Below, piece by piece: positions 54,604 to 64,000 of a stretch of 64,000 nt of DNA. The notes beneath the pieces are model-generated. The model worked only from the letters and a program-made list of their open reading frames with translations, was not told the origin of the DNA and did not search any database. The stretch's first letter is position 1; each line of letters opens with the position of its first letter. The DNA is from Cryptomeria japonica (lineage: Eukaryota > Streptophyta > Pinopsida > Cupressales > Cupressaceae). The stretch lies in NCBI RefSeq assembly GCF_030272615.1, contig NC_081406.1, forward strand, positions 144,870,091 to 144,934,090, in the 5' to 3' direction. A program made the position numbers and the translations under genes.

Positions 54604-56137
54604 TCCTTAGAAGTTTTCCAAGGCGACAGGTCACCCTGAGTGGGATTGTGCTATGGAGGAGGAGTATTCTTCTTTGATGAGGAATCATACTTGGGATCTC
54701 TATCCTCTTTCTAAGGGAAGAAAGATGGTTAGGTGTCGCTGGTTGTATCACACTAAATATGCTGCTGATGGTTCCATTGATAAGTACAAAGCACGTCTTT
54801 TTGTGAAGGGTCTTTCATAGGTTGAGGGTATTGATTACTCTGAGACATTTACCCCTGTTGCCAAGATGAATTCCATTCGCTTTGTACTATCTCTTGCAGC
54901 TTCTCGGTATTGGCCTATTTTTTAGATGGATGTGAAGAGCGCCTTCTTGCATGGGGATCTACAGGAGGAAATCTACATGGAACAACCTCAAGGATTTGTG
55001 CAGAATAGTTCTTTGGTTTGCAAACTTCGGCGTTCATTGTATGGTCTCAAATAGGCCCCTTGGGCTTGGTATGAGAAGATGGACTCTTTCTTGCTCTCCA
55101 TTGGGTTCTCCCGCAATCATTCTGATCACACCGTCTACATTCAGCTTCTTAAGGGTGACACCTTGATTCTTGTGCTATATGTTGATGATCTTCTCATCAC
55201 GGGTAGCTCATCATCTATGATTCAACATATTCTGTGTGACTTGATGGATCAGTTTGAGATGACAGATCTCGGTCTATTGCACTATTTCCTTGGTCTTCAG
55301 GTAATTTAGTCTTCTGATGGGATCTCTCTCTACCACCAGAAGTATGCTCTTGACATGCTTCAACGCTTTGGCATGCTTGATTGCAAGCCTGCTCCCACTC
55401 CATTTCAGTCAGGGGTTGTTTTGACTACAGCTTGTCCCACTCCTTCAGTCGATTCTACACTTTACAGGCAATTGGTTGGCAATTTGTTGTACCTGACTCA
55501 CACCTGTCCTGATATTTCCTTTGCGGTTGGTCTTGTTTCTCGATTCTCCCATGATCCTCATGAGAGTCATTGGCAAGCTGCCAAACGTATTTTGAGGTAC
55601 ATTCAGGACACTAGTTCTCATGGCATTCATTACACATCAGGGGAACCTCACATTGTTGGCTACACTGACTCAGATTGGGTTGGTGATGTCACTGATCGAA
55701 AGTCTACTTCTGGCTTTGTTTTCTGTCTTGGCTCTAGTCCTATCACATGGTCTTGCAAGAAGCAGACTGCTCATGCATTATCATCTATAGAGGATGAGTA
55801 CCGAGCTGCTGTGCTCACTAGTCAGGAGATCTTATGGCTTCGACAGTTGATGACTGAGTTTGGTTTTCCTCCTGATAGTCCCACTATTCTTTGGTGTGAC
55901 AATCAGAGTGCTATTCATATTTCCTACAACCCGGTAGAGCATCAGTGGATGAAGCACATTGAGCTTCATGTGCATTTCATCCATCAGTTGATTCAAGATG
56001 GTGTTCTCATTCTGGAGTACATTCCCACTTCTGAGCAGGTTGCAGACATCTTCACGAAACCTTTTGCATCACCACGCTATCTTCAGTTGCGCTCTATGCT
56101 TGGGGTGAAGGAAGTTGTCCTTGGGGGGTCTTTATGA
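54604..56137 (+). pseudogene. Copia-C reverse transcriptase and RNase H
   Basis: RT motifs in order: [47 protein letters not shown], catalytic YVDD. TAG stops near 54608, 54818, 54923, 55051 and 55307 all sit at positions usually Gln. The open frame 55355-56137 is the RNase H domain (GYTDSDWVGD, KSTSGFVF, SSIEDEYRA, WCDNQSAIHIS, DIFTKPF), ending at 56137. RT and RNase H catalytic residues remain, but the stops prevent expression. Confidence 0.94.
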
Positions 56138-56337
56138 GGCCTTCCTTCCTTCTTCTTCTTTCAGCATGTTCTTTTATCTCTTTTTGGAGAGGAGTTTTTT
56201 CCCACTGGGTTTTCTCCTTTGTCTCCGTTTCATAGAGATTTCATTGTATTTGGGTACCTGATCAGGCCTTGTTGTCGGGACCCATATTTCATGCTTTTAG
56301 TAGTTGTTCTAGGTTTTAGCTTCTCCCTAAGTCTAGC

Positions 56338-56348
56338 TTAAGGGGGGG
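56338..56348 (+). promoter_or_regulatory. Polypurine tract of Copia-C
   Basis: TTAAGGGGGGG directly before the 3' LTR. Confidence 0.92.
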
Positions 56349-56718
56349 TGTTAGAGTAATTGGGTCTTTACTTGATTAATTAAACAATATTTGTTTAATT
56401 CTTTAAGTTCCCAATTATCTTTTTACACTTAAGCTAACTTTAGGTGCATATAATTAATTATTTTAATTAATTATTATGTGCAAGCCTAGGGTTTTTCCTT
56501 TTTAGGGTTTCTTGACCTATTAGAGGTTAATTTTTCTTTTTATTGTATTATCTTTCACAATACATTCTTGGTGAATTGGAGCTCTCATATTTTGAGAATA
56601 TTTTTCCTGTGTTTTGTATGTTCTTCAGATTTTGTTTCATTGCTTCTCCTTGTAACAGGTTATTCGGCTTGCAGAAGATCTTCAGGTTACTGTGGGGTTG
56701 TATTTCTCAACTCCTATA
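56349..56718 (+). repeat. 3' LTR of Copia-C (370 bp)
   Basis: Collinear with 47278-47647, ending CTCCTATA. Confidence 0.93.
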
Positions 56719-57299
56719 AAAAATGGCTATGAGCGATTAAATAAATATTTTATATTTATTTAATATTTATTCTTCTATTAAATAGTTAATTTGAAAAGAT
56801 TAATTTATTTAATTCAATTCATGTCTTTTTTTAATTAATTTAATTTTAATATTTTATTAATTCATTATCCTTTTTTTCTAATCAATTAATTAAATATATA
56901 ATATTGAATTATTCCTTCAATCAATTAAATATCTAATATTTAATGGTCATTCTTCTATCCTATAGTCTCAAATATTAAATAATTTCTTAAATTATTTAAT
57001 TTCATTTCCAACTCACCTCCCATCTCCACTTCATCTTTCCTTTGCCAACTCATCCATCATGTGGCTAAATTAATTCAACAAAATTAAAATAAATAAAACA
57101 CATATTAGCCACTTATCTTCAACTTCCCAAAATAAATGAAATATTGTGTACGTACACATATTTCTTAACCTTCTTCTATATTCTCTCCAACATCCCTACA
57201 TCTTAGGAAGGACTTGAGTCCACTTTTCCTCTCATGGCTAAATCTTCTCCAACCATCCCTAGATTCCCTTAGTCAGCAACCCAGTTAAGGTGAGATGAG

Positions 57300-58069
57300 T
57301 GACACTTGTCTTCTCCTTCCCCCTTTCTCTCAACCTTCACCTTTTTTCACAGTCATCCAAATTCGCAGATCTGATCATGACCGTTGATCTAGGACACATC
57401 ATCTTATCCTCTCAAAGTCTATAAATGTGGGAGTTTGAGTTGAGAAAGAGTTAGTCTTCAAGTGATTTTTCAAGTTAACAATTTGTGAAAACTTAATGCA
57501 TCTGCGAGTTTTATTCTTGAAGCAATTAGCAATTTAGCATAATCATTTATCTTTAAATCATTTGCATTGCATATCATAGTATCAATTAGCTATCAGCTAT
57601 CAGTCCATTCTTCATATGCCATCTTGGAAGCTATCAGTGCTTGTCTGAGAGCACATCATCTGCAACCAGGTACAGTGGAGTTAGGACACAATGAGACTTA
57701 AATCATGAAGGTAAAAATAATGTTGTTATTTTAATATTCATTTCATGTAGTTTCATTAGTTGAGTCTGGATTTCCTATAGCATTTCCTTTGTATTTTGTG
57801 AAACTAACATGTTGCAGGTAGTATTCTGATGATGAAATTCAAGTTGACACAATATTTATATTTTGAGTGTGATTCTCACCATGGTTTTTCGCACACTAGG
57901 TTTTCCAGGTAAAAATTATGGTTTTCATGTGTTTGGTATTTTTTTGTTTCATCTTGCATTGATGTTTAATTTGTTAATGATAATTCATAAGTACTTGTGA
58001 TTAAAGAAGTCTAGGATTTGGTTTAGACTAATTCACCCCCCTCTCAATCTTGTGGTGTTTTCAACATAA
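57300..58069 (+). repeat. LTR remnant, copia type
   Basis: Ends GTTTTCAACA after AATTCACCCCCC, with the inverted-repeat region at 57864-57908 (TGAG/CTCA, then a degenerate version of the second stem) and a TATA-like TATAAAT at 57420-57426. The 5' boundary is unclear; 56719-57299 is AT-rich without other features. Copia-C may have inserted into or beside it. Confidence 0.5.
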
Positions 58070-58169
58070 AGGTTAGGTCATAATCCATAGCATCATATTC
58101 ACAAGCATATGTATTAAAATTATTATATATAGGCATCATAAATACATCCATAATCGTCTATAACATCAT

Positions 58170-58204
58170 AGTATAATATATATGTGTGTGTGTGTGTGTG
58201 TGCG

Positions 58205-58237
<33 letters not shown>

Positions 58238-58238
58238 A
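58170..58238 (+). repeat. (TG)n microsatellite
   Basis: Thirty or so TG units with occasional CG, preceded by a short TA run. Confidence 0.95.
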
Positions 58239-58379
58239 ACTATCACATAATAGGTACATACATCTATGTATGCTAAATATTGACCTATTTGTAAACCCTA
58301 AAGATCCAACCACTAACCCTAGATCTACACTCTAATTCAACAATTAACCAATAGAGAACTAAAAATACATGCAAATAAA

Positions 58380-58725
58380 ATGAAATAAATAGTATAAATT
58401 TATTCATTTCTTATATTTAAATAGTAAATTAATCATTCAACTTAATGACCGTTGGATGATCGCAAATCAACGACATAAGCTCTATTTCGGCCCGAAGTTT
58501 TGAAGGACAAAGGTTTCTTCAAAAAGTCATCGGAATAGAGGCAGGTTTGAGCATTGTCTAATAATTAATTAACTATTATAAATTGTATACTTAATTAACT
58601 CTAAGTCTATACTCAATTAATTTTAATCGATGACATAAGCTCTATTCCGGGCCGAAGTTGTGAAGGACACAAGTTTCTTCAAAAATTCCCTGCAATAGAC
58701 TTAGAGACATGTGTGAGCATTGCCA
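58380..58725 (+). repeat. Repeat block flanking Copia-C, right copies
   Basis: Two copies in tandem (58445-58605 and 58622-58725) of the segment also at 46862-47010, each with GACATAAGCTCTATT and GAAGGACA...GTTTCTTCAAAAA. Non-coding. Confidence 0.65.
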
Positions 58726-59399
58726 ATAATGAAAGGTTTTAATAAATGAATAAATGAATGTTTTTAATAAAATAAATAAAGAAAAAGAAACAAATTTGAA
58801 CCACGGTTTTTCCCTTTGAGGAGGCTATTGAAATTAAGGGAGATAGGTGTTGTGGAGGGTGGATATTCATCTCCACTTCCAAGGCAGGGGATTGGTTAGC
58901 ATCAACCATCCATAGTTGTTTTCCTTGAAGGATATGCTCTAGTTTAGACTTGAGATATCATGTGTAAATGGGAGGATCGTCTGGAGAATAGGATTGGTGG
59001 AAGTCAGGCATAGATGATTGAGCATGCGTAGGAGTTGGATAGGGGATTTAGTCAGATAAGGAATATTAGTACCATTGTGGCCGATGCTGGTTTTGACAGT
59101 TGTATCATGAAGTTAATTATGGGTGATTTGGATGGGATGTCTCCCGGGTCTAGAACAAAGGTTTAGAGTACCTTTTCCTTTGCCAGTGCTATCCATGGAA
59201 GAATCCAGAAGGAGTCAGATTGTAACTAGGAGGGAAGATGGATCCGAAGGTTATCTTGATTGATTAGGAGAGCCACGTTGGAGGCAGATACCAGGAAGCT
59301 TGTTGTAGAGGAAAGGAGTCATCACAGGGGAAGCATAGTTCATCATTTTAGGGTGAGTTGTATGTGTAGGGATGGAAATATGTGAATGCAATGCAAACA

Positions 59400-59808
59400 A
59401 TTATTCCATATGAATGAAAGAGTGTTTGTCATGGTGAAGAGCTTAGTCAAATGGATGCTTGGTGTAGGCAGGCATTGGTGCGATGGATTTGTGTATGAGG
59501 TTGTAATTAGCCCACTGGTAGATGTTCTAGATTTTAGTGAGGCATGTATCTAGAGGATTTACGGGTTCATTCGGGCAGTTGATGGGAATGAAGTATCCAA
59601 TGCCATTTTGGAGGAGGCTGACTTGGGGGCTAGCATGTTTCGCACCTTTTTCAACCCCGACAACTATGTTTCGTCGGATTCCAAAGATGATTCAAAGGAG
59701 GATGGGTCTGTTGGGTCTGAGCAGGAGGACGAGGAGGTTTTTAAGCATAAGGCAGAAAGATACAAAAAAGATCGTTCATTGAAGAATCTTGGGAGGTTTA
59801 TCAGGTAG
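59400..59808 (+). pseudogene. Unrecognised coding fragment with acidic C-terminus
   Basis: One frame is open apart from a TAG at about 59551, from an ATG near 59422 to the stop at 59806-59808. It runs VYEVVISPLVDVLDFSEACI, stop, RIYGFIRAVDGNEVSNAIL, then FFNPDNYVSS and a Ser/Asp/Glu-rich stretch ending in basic KHKAERYKKDRSLKN. Coherent enough to be an old gene or element end, but I do not recognise it. 58726-59399 shows nothing further. Confidence 0.35.
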
Positions 59809-60299
59809 GAGTGATAAATAATAACTTGGCTCCATTTCAGAGGATGATCGATAGGGGGATAACTGGCTCTCAGAGGATTCCACTGGAGTCAAATGGAAAT
59901 TGGAGAGCAATTGGCCATCATTTTGCAATATATCTAAGGGGGATGAGGATATGTGTTTTTTTATATTTTGGGAGGGGGTGGTCTCTAACATAGGAGGGTC
60001 TGTTAATAATGGAGGTCAGATGTAATGGGCAGTGTGTTAGAAAAATATGATGTTAATCTCTATGTAACTTGGTTTGATTTTAATATAGGGAGCTATCCCC
60101 ATAAATATAACACTTACAAAATAAAAAACCAATTAACCAGGGAGATTCAAAAATTAGATTCCAGATTCGGGGGTACAAGAAAGTCGTTTCAAATTCAAAT
60201 TTTCGAGTAATTTCCTGAGAGAAATACAAAATGAACTCAACAATGCAAACAGATAGAGATGAATTCAAACTAATACTATAACACTTCAAAAATATGATC

Positions 60300-60450
60300 A
60301 CTTACCTTTAGGTTACTAGTAGTCACTATTGCAGTCAACAACAATGGTTGTTCCTGGTCTGAAACTTCGCTAGTGATCCGAATTGAGAGCTTAGAACGAA
60401 CCAAATTGTGTAGAGATAAATCTGATCTTTGACTGTATTTATACCAATCC
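60300..60450 (-). promoter_or_regulatory. Possible promoter and splice donor on the minus strand
   Basis: Minus strand: TATAAATA at about 60440, then about 125 bp of open sequence ending in CTAAAGGTAAGTGATC at about 60306, a good plant 5' splice site. This could be the start of a gene or the internal part of an LTR. No downstream exon was recognised. Confidence 0.22.
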
Positions 60451-63400
60451 TTATTTGGTGATTTCGGTGGGAATTTTATATGGTATACAAATATTTGGCG
60501 AATCATGCTTAACTATAACATGTCTTATGTAATTTTTGAGGCGATTATGTGTTGTCCAATTAATTGGCAATTATAATAGAGTTGGCAAAAAATGGGGTGA
60601 ATTGAGACACGCTTCTGCAAAATGCCATGCGAATTGGGTCCTCTTGGCCAATAAATCTTTATATGGTTATTGGCGAATTATGATCATCTATTAAGACAAC
60701 CTCAAAAAGTGTAGGCAAAAATATTGAATTCACTGTGTGGAAAACGTAGATTCTATTGGTGAAATCTCGATAGAGATAAAATTAATTACATAAAACCATG
60801 GGTGATTGGGCCGTGCATTTGACAAATATTAATAAAGTTTGGATGACATGGCCACCCCCGATCGGTACAATATATTCACCATTTTTCAGGTCGTCGACGT
60901 GAAATATTTGCCACTAAAGTAAACCTTGATTACATGATAAAAGTATCTACATTGAAGGACTCATAATACATGAGAAGATTATACTTGATGCACATGCAAA
61001 ACTAAAAACATATCATGTTAATGATATAAAGAAGGTGGAAGAGAGAAGAGGCACAAAGACATAAAGAGTATATATCCACACAATGCATTGGATAAAATAA
61101 ATAATAGATAGACATGCATACAAAATGTCGAAGCATAGAAAACACAAAACAATTCATATCAAGGAAATGTGACCTCGAGATTACAATGGTTGGGGGATAT
61201 GCAGAAAAATGGATTTATTGAAAAGGCTTTAGAAACTAAATAAAATTATGTGAGTGGCTTGGTTTAAACATGATATAAAACGATTATGGAGTGGTACAAA
61301 ACATGTTTGATTACTAACTAAACAAATAATAAACAATACCAAATCATAGATGTAAAGAAAAATTCGAGAAGTTTTAGAATAGAAAAGGTCTTATTTAGAA
61401 ATAATAAAAGTAACAAATTTGCTCAAGATATATTGGTAGACAAGAATTAGACAATATAGGCTTAACAATAAAATCGAACACAAGGGTAATTACTTTGGTG
61501 GGAATGCATGAAATGGTGAATGCGAAGGTGACACTGGTGAAGTCTTATGTGGGAACAAGCAAATGGCATAGGTAATTAATTGCTAAGGCCATTATTTTAT
61601 GTGTTTGTATGTGCATGGAATGATGTTTGTTTTTCAATAGCATTATTGCAACCTAGTATTGTTCACATACATTGCTTAGTTTTGAAGGTTAATTTTTGAA
61701 GTTTAGCAAGTGAGTATCACAGTCAATCATTAGCTCATATATCCATTTTGTTTCAATTTTACACTGTGGTGAGAGAGATAGGGAGATATGGGTAAACATC
61801 TTGTATAGAAAAGATGGCAATTGGAACTCACCATATAGCTATTGGAGAAAACAAAAGATGTGAGTACTAAATACTAAATGCCCTTTGTAAATAAGCTACA
61901 TGCACTTGATAGGTAAAATGGATGAAGATAATGTGGATTCCGATTTACAAATCGTAATTTTATCATAGTTTTGTCCTCTAGTTATTAGGTACTTGAGTTG
62001 GTGAAGGGAAATATTTATCTTGGTTTTATGTGTATCCGAGTCTTGTGTACTCTATTAATGAGATTTCCACTATCTCTCCTTACCACAACATTTTAAACCA
62101 CACTTGCATTTTTTATGAATTTTAGCTCATAAACATTTCATAAAAAATAGTTGGGAGGACAACAAACTAAACAACATTGCCGAGTTTTAACAATGTAGAG
62201 CAATTGCACTTGATATACATTCATAAACATTTTCACAAACAATTTATAAACATAGAATATTGCACCGACATTTCAACAAACATTTTATATTAAATTAAAT
62301 TAAGCAAATATGCAAATATATAATGCCCAAACTAATGATCTCTAAACTTTCAACTGATATAGAAGTTGATGGTATAAAATTTATGAGTGTAGAGTGAACA
62401 ACAAATACAGGGAAATCGAGTAGCACCATTTCTTCACATCACATGAATGTTGAGAGATATTGGACTTTGGATTTGACTCAAAGGTTTTATCAATTGCAAA
62501 TTGTAGATGAAAAAACATCAATATTAAACACTCAAGTAATCTTATAATTTAAACCAAACTAAGAATTAAAGCAAGATGCAGTACCCGTTGATTCATGAAA
62601 AGCGCCCTACAATATTTATGGAAAGATTGGGTGGTGGTTATAGGTAGCACAAGTAACAACAAATTAATGCATTCATTCCCTAATTTTTTTAGTGGAGCAT
62701 TAAATTTTTTTAGTGGAGCATTAAAAATGGGATGTGGTGGAATTCATTTCGTGAGCCAACAATTCACGATAGAATGTTGTGTCATGCATTTCCTATTTTT
62801 TTATGAATTGATCATTACATACTCTACAATATTAAAACTGAGCAACGCGACACTTATTTATTTTCACATAGCATTAATAGCCACCAAAAAAAAGATTTGT
62901 GGTGCCGTAAACATTTTGCATACAAATTTATGGCAGTTGAAAAATGTTTTGTGGTTGCTAGAAAGATGTTTACAAGTGCGAGGCAGGTATTCCATATTTT
63001 GTGGATTGGCAAGTTCATAATAAAAGCGTAGTAGCTAGTTATATTATTATATTGTAATTAATATTAAATTATTATTAAGATATGATTATATTGTTATGCT
63101 TAACATATTCTTGTTTTATATATATATATAACTCTTGACAAAAGCAAAAAAATCTATTAAGACTGCATCATTATTACTATATTATCATGTCATTATATTT
63201 TTATTGGTATAGCATTGAGAAATACAAAATCATGATGCATACTAATGAACCTCATGTGTTCCTACCTAATTGATTGAGAAGAGAACCTTTATAAGTCCTA
63301 ATAGCATAGCGAGTGGGTTATGTTCACAAAGAAGAACTAATACAAATGATTATTTTAAATGATGCTATGTCTTTGTCTCATGAATAAATCCTTATTGGTA

Positions 63401-64000
63401 GGATCGGGGGCTTGGGGATATTCCCATGTAAATTGGTCTAATCTAAGAGAGAATATTTTTGTGATGAAGCTAATGAAACTACTGGTGAACCTTCCAAATT
63501 CATATGTAGGAAACCATGATACTAATTGAAGCTTAGAAATGGGTGTTTGGGGTTATCTGGTGGGTGGGGCTTCACATGCTATACGAATATATAGTAATCA
63601 AAATAAAAAAAAATCTATCAAGTCAAACAAATGGTGGGTGGAGAATTGGCTGCAACAGCTAGCAATTACAATAGGCCTAAAGTATCCCCCCTCCCCTCAT
63701 GCATCTAGGGATACAAACCAACTAGGCATATCTAGCTTCAACTGGCAGTAGTGGCTAATAACCTATATCCAAGGGGTGGCTTAGGCTATTCACTAGGTCC
63801 AAATGGAAGGATCAGTTGTTAATCAGTGGGCAACCCTTTATATATAGGGGGGGGAGCTAGTGATATAGTGGAGTGATTTGTTCATCATTATACGCGAGCT
63901 TGCTATGACTACTTAATAATCATTCAAGACTGTGATGGCTGTGGTTGTTGTTGATGCTCAATGGATGAGATAGTAGGATTGTTTTGGCAAAGGGGGCGTT
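60451..64000. other. AT-rich sequence without supported genes
   Basis: No repeat-element protein, RNA gene or host exon that I can support. A 141-codon ORF at 62595-63020 has no motif and contains a 21-bp tandem duplication (TTTTTTTAGTGGAGCATTA twice at 62681-62725). I regard it as spurious. The last kilobase is similarly unremarkable. Confidence 0.5.

Larger units (their letters stand above)
47278..56718 (+). mobile_element. Copia-C: full-length Ty1/copia element with short LTRs, defective, hosting nested insertions
   Basis: Identical-length 370-bp LTRs, Met-tRNA primer-binding site, gag, protease, integrase, RT, RNase H, polypurine tract. Flanks are AAAAA on both sides (47273-47277 and 56719-56723), the likely target duplication, though low in complexity. 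About eleven in-frame stops. A 2.8-kb fold-back element plus a SINE-like piece split the integrase at 50456-53672. Gag style and short LTRs differ from Copia-A and Copia-B, so it is a different lineage. Confidence 0.95.

Noticed and set aside
58170-58238. (TG)n tract as a regulatory element
   Set aside because: An ordinary dinucleotide microsatellite; nothing nearby suggests a promoter.
60025-60210. Open frame of 61 codons after the 59400 fragment
   Set aside because: Short, without continuity with the upstream fragment or any motif.
62595-63020. 141-codon plus-strand ORF
   Set aside because: No domain or homology recognised, contains a recent 21-bp tandem duplication, and has AT-driven composition; likely chance.

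Overview
This is a gene-poor, AT-rich stretch of a plant nuclear genome. It is almost entirely retrotransposon sequence, nested and decayed. Every recognisable coding region belongs to plant-type LTR retrotransposons (Ty1/copia and Ty3/gypsy), whose primer-binding sites match the 3' end of plant initiator Met-tRNA (TGGTATCAGAGC). Very long LTRs, nested insertions, tRNA-like SINE-type fragments and heavily decayed reading frames suggest a large repeat-rich genome, for example a conifer. The species cannot be fixed from the sequence. I found no intact host gene, rRNA, genuine tRNA or CRISPR.

Layout. 1-3790: the 5' half of a minus-strand copia element (Copia-A). 3791-4112: scrap of an unrecognised minus-strand reading frame. 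4113-10851: a minus-strand LTR element with a SIRE-like Gag and a long unrecognised frame but no visible protease, integrase or reverse transcriptase, interrupted by two plus-strand solo LTRs. 10852-22184: old non-coding sequence with a gypsy gag scrap, a direct segmental duplication (12353-14890 and 18299-19617) of which one copy holds a 76-bp minisatellite, an unrecognised pseudogene, and SINE-like fragments. 22185-33924: a complete but dead chromodomain gypsy element with 3.4-kb LTRs. 33925-38959: a second duplicated block, an unrecognised pseudogene, an LTR fragment, a LINE-type 3' tail, and a second opposite-strand copy of the pseudogene family. 38960-46520: a full-length copia element (Copia-B) flanked by a 35-bp direct repeat. 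47278-56718: a third copia element (Copia-C) interrupted by a 2.8-kb fold-back element with 1.4-kb arms. 56719-64000: LTR remnant, (TG)n, small repeats, a short coding scrap, then featureless AT-rich DNA.

No gene set works together here. The window records successive insertions, recombination and mutational decay. Most in-frame stops are TAG at Gln or Trp positions, and the lost integrase catalytic residues fit G-to-A change, both expected of long-methylated DNA.

The most interesting structure is in the gypsy LTRs. About a dozen short inverted repeats stand in series upstream of the primer-binding site. They share an N4CC-CGTAT-GGN4 plan whose arms change sequence from unit to unit but stay complementary. 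A different pair of consecutive hairpins, also with compensatory changes, recurs in the copia-type LTRs.
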